A stretch of DNA of 64,000 bases, from assembly GCA_023375785.1 (NCBI GenBank), contig SZWC01003620.1, forward strand, positions 61,362-125,361, given 5' to 3'. Source of the DNA: Penium margaritaceum (taxonomy: Eukaryota > Streptophyta > Zygnematophyceae > Desmidiales > Peniaceae). Both the position numbers and the translations under genes were made by a program. The number at the start of each line of letters is the position of its first letter. Within the stretch, counting starts at the first letter, position 1. The notes below the pieces were generated by a model. That model was not told where the DNA came from. It made no database searches and worked only from the letters and a program-made list of their open reading frames with translations. Shown in pieces: positions 52,786 to 61,988 of the stretch.

Positions 52786-54415
52786 AGGCGATCCATTGAG
52801 CTGCTACCCATCAGCATCATCCCGCTGCATCATTCTCACTGATGCCAGTCACCCGGGACCGAAGCGCATAGCGACAATTCCGCACCTGAGCAACATCCAA
52901 CAGCATCATCCAGTTCAACACTCCATCACTATCAGTCTGCAGCATCTTCACCAAGTTTTGTATTGTGACCTCTCTCTCCAGCCTGATCCGTCCTTCCGCC
53001 TGACACATCAAAGGAGGTGCATAGCGGCATCAGCAACATCATCAGCGTGCACCTCGAGAAACCCTCCTCACCTGCCTACCTCCACAACCTCATCCTCTCT
53101 TCCCAGCACCTGTCTCCTACTCAAGTGAGAATTGTCCCTCCACCTGTTGCAGAAATGTGCCAAGACATTCTCTCTCTGCTTCTCAGCACATTGCAGCATT
53201 ATGATGGCAACAGCTGACCACATCCACCAGACTCAACAAAGTTTTGGTAGCCTTCTCCTTGGCCTTACCTTCTTCATCGGGCTAGTTCCAAATATAATCC
53301 CAGACCCTACTCTGCTCTACTTCTGCACCTGTATCGCTTGCATCCGCACCTACACTGGTTTCGAGCTTCTGCGCAAGCCAAAACCGTCCTCAAGACCAAA
53401 TCAAATCGTCCGTTCTTCAACTGCCAACAGCTCAGGAAGGGAACTTCTAACACCTGAGTCTCCATCCATATCCTCAACCTCTCGCATCCCACTTCAAATC
53501 CGAGTAAAACCCTTCTCCGAAGCTGTCTCCTCCCAACTCCCTACTCAATGAAGGATCACAGCTGAACACTCTCTCACCATCAACACCTTTACGGCGGACT
53601 ACAGTGAGTATTCCGAGGAACGACGTTTGGCCAGCCATCCCCCTGGACTGACCACCTCCCAGAACCTTGAATGTACGCTCTTGTCCTCATCCTCTTCTCC
53701 ATCGTCAAAATCTCCACCAACCCCAGCACCTTCCTCACCCCGTCTCTCGTACTATACCAAAAGTCAATCTCGGAGAAAGCGACATAACCTCTTCCGACAG
53801 CTTTAGAGCAGAGGACATATCCATTTCACACATCAGAGCCATCCTACACCAACTCCACCCTATCAGATCTCACCATCCACATGCGTGGCTTCACCATCAA
53901 CTACTGGGTGCTCCTCTTCCCTCATGGAAATAGACTGTGACACAACTTCATCACATATGAATCTGTCTCAACAAGATCAGACAACTGCACCCTTCACACT
54001 GAAGGAGGTGACCACCTTCATGCATAATTGTCTATGGGATAGATATCACAGCTTCATGCAGCACCTTCACCAACACCTCAATCACATCATCTCTTGCAAA
54101 ATCCTGCCACCAAATCCAAGAACCTGGGCCTACAACCCCAACAGTTCTCCCCAACAGTTCCTTGACCAACTCAACCCCACTCTCAGAAGCACCTTTTGAC
54201 TACTTCCTTCTCCCAGTCCACCTCCGCTCCCCTGCTCTCCCCCACCATGGGTGCACAATTCTCCTCACTCAGAGTCGCTACTGCATGCCAAGAAGGTATC
54301 CTGGCTGTACTACACCAAGCCCTCAAGTCATGTCCTTGAGGGCTCCTGCCAACATACCTTCTACCAGCTCTCTACTCAAACTGACCAATGCACATCTTGA
54401 GGAGTTGAGGGCGGG
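52786..54415 (+). other. Element G interior
   Basis: C/T/A-rich sequence. The longest plus-strand frame is 53132-53551 (140 residues), with a hydrophobic patch (LLLGLTFFIGLVPNIIP) and no family match. Others are shorter. I see no retroelement domain and no RNA gene. Confidence 0.6.
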
Positions 54416-55188
54416 TTTCAGAAAAGAAAGACAATTCCATCAAGATGTGGAAGAACCCGGGGTCACCAAAGACATTTCTCCAATGAACCGCCACTTTCCT
54501 CGCTCCGAAATATATCACCGAGTGAGGTACAAGTCCGCGGTATGTCACCAGCAACGGTATGGGCGGGCATAGAAAATCAACAACCGGCCCATCACAAACG
54601 GACACCGGCATCTCCCGCTCGCCGGACCGTTCCGTCCCGTCGGCGCCATACCACAAATAAGGATGCAGCTAGATAGCCGCAAGACGACAACGCAAGGAAA
54701 TGGCCGGTACAATGCATTTCAACGACCAACCGCCAAGTGTTTCAGCTCCTCCCCAAATGGCACTGTAGCGCCACGGTCAGCAGCAGCTGTGGGAGTAGTA
54801 GCTATGTTAGCCGCAGCCCCAGCTGCAGCTAACATACTATCCACCTTAGCGAGTGGACTAGAGTAGGAGTAGGAATGAACTATATCTATCTCCCATTTGA
54901 ATTGTCCTGAGTTATCAGGATCAAGATCATTGCCTTGCATCAGTGTCTTGCTGCCTCCATTCCTTTGATCACCTCTTGCTGCTCGCCTTCGGGCAGTGGC
55001 ACATCTGCTTCCTTCTGTTCTCTTTGGCCCGCCTCTCGGCTGAGGCCCTTGCACTTCTGCCGTGATTGTACTCCTGCCCGCCATGTCCGGCTGTGGCATC
55101 TTTCTGACTTAAGCATGAGTGTGGAGCCCAAACTCATGAGCTCTGTGGTCCGACTATGCTTTCTCATCAGCCGTCGCTCGCTCGTATC
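54416..55188 (+). repeat. Element G 3' LTR, truncated by element E
   Basis: Begins TTTCAGAAAAG (left copy TGTCAAAAAAG). It stops at CTCGTATC|TGTCAG, which in the left copy continues at about 52289. The break is a clean insertion joint on this side. Confidence 0.93.
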
Positions 55189-55807
55189 TGTCAGAAGAAT
55201 GCGACGAGCGGCGACAACAATGGCAGAAGCAAGCAAAAGCAGTGGAACATGCACAATTGTATCAGCATGATGACGGAAGGGCGCAAGGGGTTCGGAGGAG
55301 TTAGCCGTAGAGCTTGAGGAGGGGCGAGGCGCTGAAGGTGTGAGGTAGACAGGGGCTAGTGAGAGAAAGTAGGAGTAAAGCGAGAGTCAGGTTGATGCGT
55401 GCTGAGTGAAGGATGAGAGAGCGAATAGAAGTGAGCTGAGACTGGTTGGCGAAGGGAGTGGAAACAAGGAGCGAGCAGAGCGAGGACACGGCGGTGAAGC
55501 CGCGGAACCAAAGGGGAACATGATGGGAAGAACTGTTCAGGTTAAACATCGAGGGAATGAACATCCTCAGTATATACAATTAGAACAGGAAAAAATAGGG
55601 AAACAACGGCTTCTTGTGTGCTAGCCGGACGTGCTTGCAATTTGTGTCGCTTATTAGGGGAACACTCGGTCAGTTGCCCGTTTGGTCAGTTGGAGACCCA
55701 CAACGGCTAGTGATGATCACCGAGTTGGTTCGGGCCGAAGGTGAACTGATGTTCAAGAGTTTGCTTTTCCTCGGGTGCTGCGGGCTAGTTGGGTTCTTAT
55801 TCTGACA
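55189..55807 (-). repeat. Element E 3' LTR
   Basis: 619 bp, TGTCAGAAGAATGCG... to TTCTTATTCTGACA. Similar to 58435-58836 over the available length, and in reverse complement to element D's LTRs (AAGAACTGTTC..GTTAAAC, GAATGAACATCCTC.TATATA). Confidence 0.92.
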
Positions 55808-55895
55808 TCCCCCCAGAATCCAACTACCATGTGTGACAGACAATTCATTCTTGATGTGTAGCCCTGGGAACTCCTCAAGTCAGGAGCAGGTGTGA

Positions 55896-56623
55896 TCACA
55901 TAGTGGTGAGATCATTGGGGTAGACTTGGGTGAGAGGCTGTCGATTGGGATACATGACTTCCCTCAGTTTTGCTCGCACTGCTTGGTTCGCCTGCCTGTA
56001 TTCTTCTTGTTGTGTGGCGGGAGTTGGATCATTTCCCAGGTAGAACTGTCTCCCAAGAAGTGTATCAGTGACGCCGAAGCCAAGGAGAAAGTAGGGAAAG
56101 AAGGCTTTGTACACTTGGGATACCTAGCGAGTCACGAGCAGGGAGTTAGGGTCATCCTCTACAGCACGGAGGACAATTGTCCGTCCAACAAGAGTTGGAA
56201 GAGAGGTGATGTACTGACACATTGTTCGAATCCATTGCCGCCACCGTGCTTGTTGAAGGATGCAGTGCCAGAGAAGAGAAGAGGACCGGTTTGGAGGAAG
56301 GAGAGATGAGAGTCGTAGCCTATTGAGAGGAATGGTCGTAGACAATGTGCTAAATTGACGAGAGCAGCCTGGTATTCAAGGGTTTGTGGTCTTCTGAGGT
56401 AGTCGGACTCATATTGTCCGAGAAGTAGTGATGCACCATTGAAGTGTCCGAACCACCATGTTTGGTCCAATGTGAGAAGGTTTTCCGACCAGGTAATGAC
56501 GTTGGAACCATCCTCAGTAAGAACTGGTACTCTCGAGGTAAGTTGTAGGTGCTGCCTTTGGGACATGGCGACAGATGATGGTTGATGGTGATAGCGCGAA
56601 GCAAGATAGCTGAATCTGGACAC
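55896..56623 (-). pseudogene. Gag-position ORF of element E, family not recognised
   Basis: A 154-residue minus-strand frame (56623-56159): SRVPVLTEDGSNVITWSENL, LDQTWWFGHFNGASLLLGQY, then YQAALVNLAHCLRPFLSIGY. By a frameshift near 56160-56110 it continues into YKAFFPYFLLGFGVTDTLLG, then EEYRQANQAVRAKLREVMYP and ending LTTM at 55896. The pattern (short domain with Trp-rich start, then a helical basic segment) recalls a gag core, and it lies next to the 3' polypurine tract. I cannot name a homologous family, and no zinc knuckle is present. Function is inferred from position only. Confidence 0.5.
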
Positions 56624-57520
56624 AGAGGCGAGCTGCGTACGCTGCGGAAGTTTCAGCGTGAGTGCAAGTCATCGCGAAACAGGCGATGCAACCGAGCGGA
56701 TCCATTTCACAAGCAGATGATGAAAGCGGACTATGGCAAAAAGGGATTAACGGTTGGGTGGGCGCAAGGGCAAAACCACGTGCGCTGCGGAAGTTTCGAC
56801 GTGGGTGCAGGTTGTCACAAAACAGGCGATGCGACCGGGCGGATCCTTGTGCCAAGCAAATGATAAAAGCAAAAGATGGCGGAAAAGCGACTGATGGCGG
56901 AATGGGCGCAGGGGTGAAACCGTGTGCACTGCAAAATAGGGGAATAGAATGCGACAAGGGGGAGGCACAGGCCAATACGTCACGAGAAATCTGCTACTAG
57001 CGTGGGTGTAGGCTACTGCAAAGCGGGCAGCCAGCTGCTGCAGGTCCTTGTGCTGGCATTATATGCTTATGATTGCGGATGATGGAGATAGAAGCCGATG
57101 ATGAGGAAGTGGATGCAAGGGCGAAACCACGTGCACTGCAAAATAGGGGAATAGGATGCGACAAGGGGAAGGTATAGGCCAACGCGCCGCGAGAAATCTG
57201 CTACCGGCGTGGGTACAGGTTACTGCGAAGTGGGCAGCTAGCTCATGCAGGTCCTTGTGCTGGCAGTAGATGCTGATGATTGCGAATGATGGAGGCGGAA
57301 GCTGATAATGGGGAGGTGGGTGCAGGGGCGAAACCACGTGCGCTGCAAACATTTTGGCGTGGGCGCAGGTCGTCGCGGAACAAGCAATGCGACCGGGCGG
57401 ATCCTTGTGTCGAGCGGAGAACGATGTGGGAAGCGGAGGAACGATTGATGATGAGTGGGGGTAGGGGCGGAACCACGTGCGCTGCGGAGCAATGCTGATG
57501 ATCAAGCGGAAGCTGATGAA
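56624..57520 (-). repeat. Element E ~170-bp modules
   Basis: At least four copies marked by GACCGGGCGGATCCTTGTG, CGAAACCACGTGCGCTGC and GAAATCTGCTAC..GCGTGGGT. There are two subtypes: one with GATCCTTGTG, one with GGTCCTTGTGCTGGCA. Related units are in element D in both orientations. Minus-strand frames over them read HKDPPGRIAC and SARGFAPAPT-like strings. Confidence 0.8.
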
Positions 57521-58422
57521 AAGCAGAGGAAACTAAGATGAGGATGATGCGAAGGTAGGTTGAAGGAGGCGACAGATGCTGATGAGCAATGAGGATGATG
57601 TGTGGAGGCTGAGGGCGACGTGAGATGAAGTTGACGAGGCAGTGATGGCAGGAGGAGGATGGACGAGAAGCGAGGGAGGCGGCACTAGATGCAGGTGAAG
57701 TAGCAAGCTCCTCTGCTATCGTGAGAGTGACGGCTTGTTCCACAGTTGGCTTGAAGTGTGAGCAGGAAGACTAGTGGTATCCGATATCCTGGCAGTGAGA
57801 GGAAGTCGGCTATAGTAGAGGAAGTCGTGAGGTAAGCAGTGATGCTGGTCTGCTCATGTCAAGAGAGTGACGGCTTGTTCCCCGGTTGGCTCGCAACAGG
57901 AGCAGGGAGAGTGGTGGTCTCCGATGTCCTGACACCGGATGGCAATCTGATGCTGCTAATGATGCGAGAAAGCGGTGCGAGGATGAGGCTTGGGGCGATG
58001 GATGCGGGGAAGCTGAGGTGGATGGGGCTGATGAAGTAGATGAGGTAGATGAAGATGATGAAGAAGGTGGAAGAACTTGTGGAGGCTGGTATGATGAGAG
58101 GCGGCAGGTGGCGGGCGGCAGGAAGCTTCTAGGATGATGACTGCAGGCAGCGGCTCGAGAGCTGCTTGTGGCTGTTGTTGTCGAATCATCGATTGTTGAC
58201 CACGGGCACGGAATGGGCGCAAGGTCAGGAGAATGAGTTGTCACTCCAGCGTCAGGAGAAGTCCGGGCAAAGCTGCTGGTGTCAGCTACTGACGAAGCTG
58301 TAGAGCACGAAGTGGCGATGGCGGTGGCAGATGAATGCTAGACGGAGGAGCAAAGCAGTGGCGAAGGTGAAGCATTGAATGGGTCACAGGGCACCAGGTG
58401 ATGTTACCTGAGGCTCTGATAC
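57521..58422 (-). other. Element E interior, 5' part
   Basis: G/A-rich on the plus strand (GATGATG runs) and the counterpart of 22075-23000 in element D. Contains GTGACGGCTTGTTCC twice (57729, 57868), matching the CACTCTCCTG-type duplication in D. No recognisable protein. Confidence 0.6.
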
Positions 58423-58434
58423 CATGTCAGAAGA

Positions 58435-58836
58435 GTGAAATGAGCAGAGACAGCAATGGCAGAAGCAAGCAGAAGTAGCGGAACATGCACAAAAGCATCA
58501 GCACAATGACATAAGCAGAAGGGGATAAGGGATTCCTAGGAGTTAGCCGCAGAGCTTGAGGAGGGGCGAGGCGCTGAAGATGCGAGGTAGACAAGAGCTA
58601 GTGAGAGAAAGTAGGAGTAAAGCGAGAGTCAGGTTGATACGTACAAAGTGAAGGATGATAGAGCGAACAGAAGTGAGCTGAGACTGGTTAGCAAAGGCAG
58701 TGGAAGCGAGGAGTGAGCAGAGCGAGGACACGGTGGCGAATCCGTGGAACCAAAGAGGAACAAGAAGGGAAGAACTATTCCTGTTAAACGTCAAGGGAAT
58801 TTACGTCCTTAATATATATAGTCAGAATAGACAAAA
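58435..58836 (-). repeat. Element E 5' LTR, truncated
   Basis: 402 bp from TGTCAGAAGAGTG. It stops at AGACAAAATAGGC where J-family gag sequence (58838 onward) begins. About 200 bp of LTR and its target duplication are missing. Confidence 0.88.
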
Positions 58837-58837
58837 T

Positions 58838-59480
58838 AGGCAGTGACTGTCTTTGAGTCACCCATCTTGAGGTCACTCAAGTTCCACATAAGGTGAATGA
58901 TGAGGGCCTGGCCAAAATCACGGTAGGGACGCGTGAGGGTACTCCAGGCGTTAGGGTCTGTACCGGTTGTAGGATCACTGATGAAGGGCTCGAGATCAGT
59001 ATGATCACTCTGTGGTGCGGCAAAGACAAGGGTCCTAGCAGCACGGCCTACATTGAACAGCCGCTCGGGGATGGAGGAGTTGTACTTCAGGGTATAGTAG
59101 GGCCAAAGACCCTCTCCCTGAGCCCACAGACGAAACAAAAGCTCTCAAGATCCAAATTATCCAACCTCAAGGTGGGATGGTGGTTTCTCAGAATCCTTTG
59201 GCCTGCGTGTAGTGCCTAGAGACCCTATGACACTTGAGACGGACTGCTACTGCTACTGCAAGTACTACTGAGCTATTGTCTGGGCCGTGGCAGAGACTAT
59301 GGGACCAAGCTGGCCAGGAAGAGGCAGCTAAATGGACGTGACTGCCGGAGAAGACTGTAAGGTGGCTAGAAGTGTGCGCACGTCATCAACCTATTGCTAA
59401 AGAACAACGACTGGATTAGTTGGCAGCGTCACGCTAGCAAAGGTGGACTGCGTGGCACTAGCGGTATTGGGTCCGGCCAT
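58838..59480 (-). pseudogene. Second J-family gag fragment
   Basis: Minus-strand frame from ATG 59480, the same start as element J (MAGPNTASATQSTFAST), through LFRLWAQGEGLWPYYTLKYN, SSIPERLFNVGRAARTLVFA and ALIIHLMWNLSDLKMGDSKT to VTAYF, where it meets element E's LTR. Stops (TAG/TGA) lie where J also has Gln or Trp codons changed, though not all are shared. Its knuckle and everything downstream are absent. Confidence 0.88.
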
Positions 59481-59489
59481 GGTAGCGGG

Positions 59490-60086
59490 TGACGGACGCT
59501 GCCAGTAGTACTATGTTTGCGACTACGGGATGGTATAAGTTGTCAAAAATATTTAGTGACCACGTTTCTTGAGGATTTCAAGCAAGGAGAAAAATGAGTG
59601 CATGTACCACATACACTCCTGGTCGATGTGGTTGTGTTTTTCTTATTTGCTCGCAGCCACATGGCTTCCCGAGCCTGTTCAACCCATGGTTATGGCAGCC
59701 GCATCTCACTCGGCCACCAGCACGGGTCTTAGCCATGGTCCCGGCCACTACACCTCTCGTAAACGTTGGCCACGCTCTGGCCAGTAGCCGTACCCCATGC
59801 AGCAGCTGCCCACGCGCATCCCCGCCTCGGTGTGGCAGCAACATCTCTCACTGCTGTGTGTACTCTTCTTGGCCGTGCTACGATCACAACAGGTATATTC
59901 CTCGTAGTCACACGGCTGCCCGAGCCTGTCCAAGCCGTGGTTCCAGCCACTGTTCCTCTCGCACACGCCAACCACGTTGTGGCCGTTGCGCCGCGTCTCA
60001 CGCAACAGCTGCTTGCGGGCATCTCCACCGTCGTGTCAGCGGTAGCAGCAACATCTCCCGCTGTTGTGTGCACACACGTGCTGTTA
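59490..60086 (-). repeat. Second copy of the J leader repeats
   Basis: Collinear with 49886-50470, with many substitutions. It includes both GCCCGAGCC(C/T)GT and GCA(A/G)CATCTCCCGCTGTTGTGTG landmarks. Similarity ends near 60080, where the flank changes to GTTTCATTCATCCACCGG. Confidence 0.8.
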
Positions 60087-60757
60087 ACAGTGTTTCATTC
60101 ATCCACCGGAGGAAGGGATGGAAAGTGGGCCCGGGGTCAGGATCTAGGAAAGGGGACAACAAATTATCGGACGACCGTCGACCGAGGAAAAGAAATTACG
60201 AAAGGAGCAATTCGATTCCGGGAGGCGACGAGGTGCGGAAAGGAAAGTTGCGGCAGAGGCTGTGACCCGACCGGACCTGCGAGGAAGGAAAGAAGGCGAC
60301 CTGAAGCTGGATTTATGGTAGCAGAGTCGCACCCGAACCACGGAAAAAGGAGCGGCATTCGAGGCGCCTCATCCAGAGGCGCTTTTGATGTGCGAGCCGT
60401 GAAAGGGGCCAGTGGACGAGATGAAAGTGTTGGAGGGTCGGTGCGAGAAGGAGGATAAAGAGAAGATAACCAACTGCTGACCGGCTGCTGATGCTGAGAT
60501 TGCTGAGATGTTCAAACCCGACGCTGGTTGCACCCAAGAGAACGGCCAGCTACCGATTCCGGACCCAATCCTGGCATGGGAAGTCGAGCCCAGCGGTGAC
60601 CAGCGAGACTGAGAGATTGCTGCCCCTCAGTCAACCCAGACCGTGGAGCGGGTCCCGTGTCCCGTCTCGTAACAAGTCAGAGTTGAAACGTTAGGTCGGG
60701 TTAGGAGTTCGGGGAGGTGTGTGTGTGTGTGTCTGTGTGCTTGCAGCCATCCCTAGA
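60087..60757 (+). other. Unassigned, possible LTR or leader of the right-end element
   Basis: G/A-rich, no recognised protein. Contains a (GT)n at 60718-60734. By position it could be LTR or leader of the Gypsy-like element that follows; no second LTR copy is in the window. Confidence 0.35.
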
Positions 60758-61345
60758 TGGGAAGGCCGCTTCCTGAGGAGTACGTCACAGAACCGTCATG
60801 GCTGGAACCTGAGTTTTCGCGGGAGCTCTAGCCGACCAGCTCAACCAGGGCCGCCTGAGACTCCCCGGTGACCTTCTATGCCATCTGCAGCTGTTGCAAT
60901 GTGCCCCATCGACTCGGCGTGCGAACGGTCCTTGGAGTGATGCAATGGTCGCACCATGCTGCTGGTGGGGCCTTGGAGCAGTTCTGGCAACCGTGGCTGC
61001 GGAGACTTCCCTGTGACGACAAGCCCCGCCCCATGGAAAGCTGGCAGGAGGCCGCGCGTGACGTTGGGAGACGCGCCGCAGAAGTTGTTGAGGAACAGGC
61101 CGAGGCATTTCGAGCCTACCAGCGGTACTGACAACAACTCTTCCGTCTTCGGGAGGACGACCTGGCACATAGCAATTCCCGTGCAGGTCAACGCATTGAC
61201 AGTCCATTGGAGTTGCGCCGCGTTGCTCCATGGGCAAGCAACCAAGACAGAGTCAACCGCATGGTGCTCGTTCAAGGGCCAGCTCCTACCGATGATCTGG
61301 CGGTGCAGGAAGCGTATGGTTTGTGCATGTTGCTTGGTGACATGT
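60758..61345 (+). pseudogene. Coding-like frame upstream of the Gypsy-like gag
   Basis: MGRPLPEEYVTEPSWLEPEF from 60758, stops near 60828 and 60855, then an open stretch from 60862 with WSHHAAGGALEQFWQPWLRR and WQEAARDVGRRAAEVVEEQA then EAFRAYQRY. A TGA at 61129 follows, then QLFRLREDDLAHSNSRAG up to LLGDM at 61345. Ala/Glu/Arg helical character suggests a coiled-coil protein. All pieces lie in one frame, which argues for past coding. I do not recognise the family; an N-terminal part of the downstream element's gag is the simplest guess. Confidence 0.4.
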
Positions 61346-61453
61346 AGGATGTTGAATGCATGAGTAGTAGAGAAATGTTGATCATGCTTGTCTCCTTTTC
61401 ACTGAATGCAAGTGCTTTAATTGTTAAGATTGTCTTACCGAGAGTGTTTTTTT

Positions 61454-61740
61454 TAGGTGGTCATCATATCATCCGGTGAATGATTGGCCGTCGGTGAATG
61501 AATACCGATGAATCAGCTAAGAATAGGGAATAGGCATGCCATATTCCCCACGGTGATGCGGTGAATAATCCGTCGAATGACTAGGACTGTCTTAGGTGGT
61601 CATCGTATCATCCGGTGAATGATTGGCCGTCCGTGAATGAGTACTGATGAATCAGCTAAGAATAGGGATTAAGCATGACATATTCCACATGGTGATGCGG
61701 TAAATGATCCATCGAATGCCCACGAGAAGGAACCAGGCAA
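61454..61740. repeat. Tandem duplication, two ~143-bp units
   Basis: AGGTGGTCATC(A/G)TATCATCC through CATCGAATG-like end occurs at 61454-61595 and 61596-61740 with about a dozen differences. GGTGAATGAT/ATCCGTCGAAT words recur inside each unit. Non-coding. 61740-61988 is also without a recognisable gene. Confidence 0.85.
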
Positions 61741-61988
61741 AGTCTTCCGATCGACAAAAAATACGCTGAGAATCAGTGGGCGAAAAGGTGCAATATGGAA
61801 TATCATGCGTCAAGCGGCGTCGTGCCATAGTGTGAATTGAACCACGACCGAGAGCTGATCTCTGCATGCTGTCAGACCCGATTCTGGCCGATGGCGAAAA
61901 AGGGTATAACAATGTTAATGGTGCGGTGAGCGTAGACTCAGTTGTTTTCTGTGACGATTGTGATAGGTACCTTCAGATCAGTCTATAA

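Larger units (their letters stand above)
51502..55188 (+). mobile_element. Element G: LTR element with long LTRs, no pol; cut by element E
   Basis: The left LTR 51502-52773 (1,272 bp; TGTCA...TGACA) is followed by the primer site TGGTATCAGAGC (52774-52785). A 1.63-kb interior follows, then TGAGGGCGGG (54406-54415) and the right LTR from 54416, which breaks at 55188 where element E starts. The interior shows no gag, integrase or RT. This resembles large non-autonomous LTR derivatives. The rest of the right LTR (about 480 bp) is not found after element E, so sequence was lost there. Confidence 0.88.
55189..58836 (-). mobile_element. Element E: same family as D, minus strand
   Basis: The left (3') LTR 55189-55807 has complete TGTCAG...CTGACA ends and the minus-strand polypurine tract TCTGGGGGGA beside it (plus TCCCCCCAGA, 55808-55817). 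The right (5') LTR begins at 58435 after primer site TGGTATCAGAGC (58423-58434 reverse complement) and is cut off at 58836. After the primer site the interior starts CTCAGGTAACATCACCTGGTG, matching element D. The interior carries the ~170-bp modules in a single orientation and, near the 3' end, a gag-like frame that D lacks. No pol domain. Confidence 0.88.
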
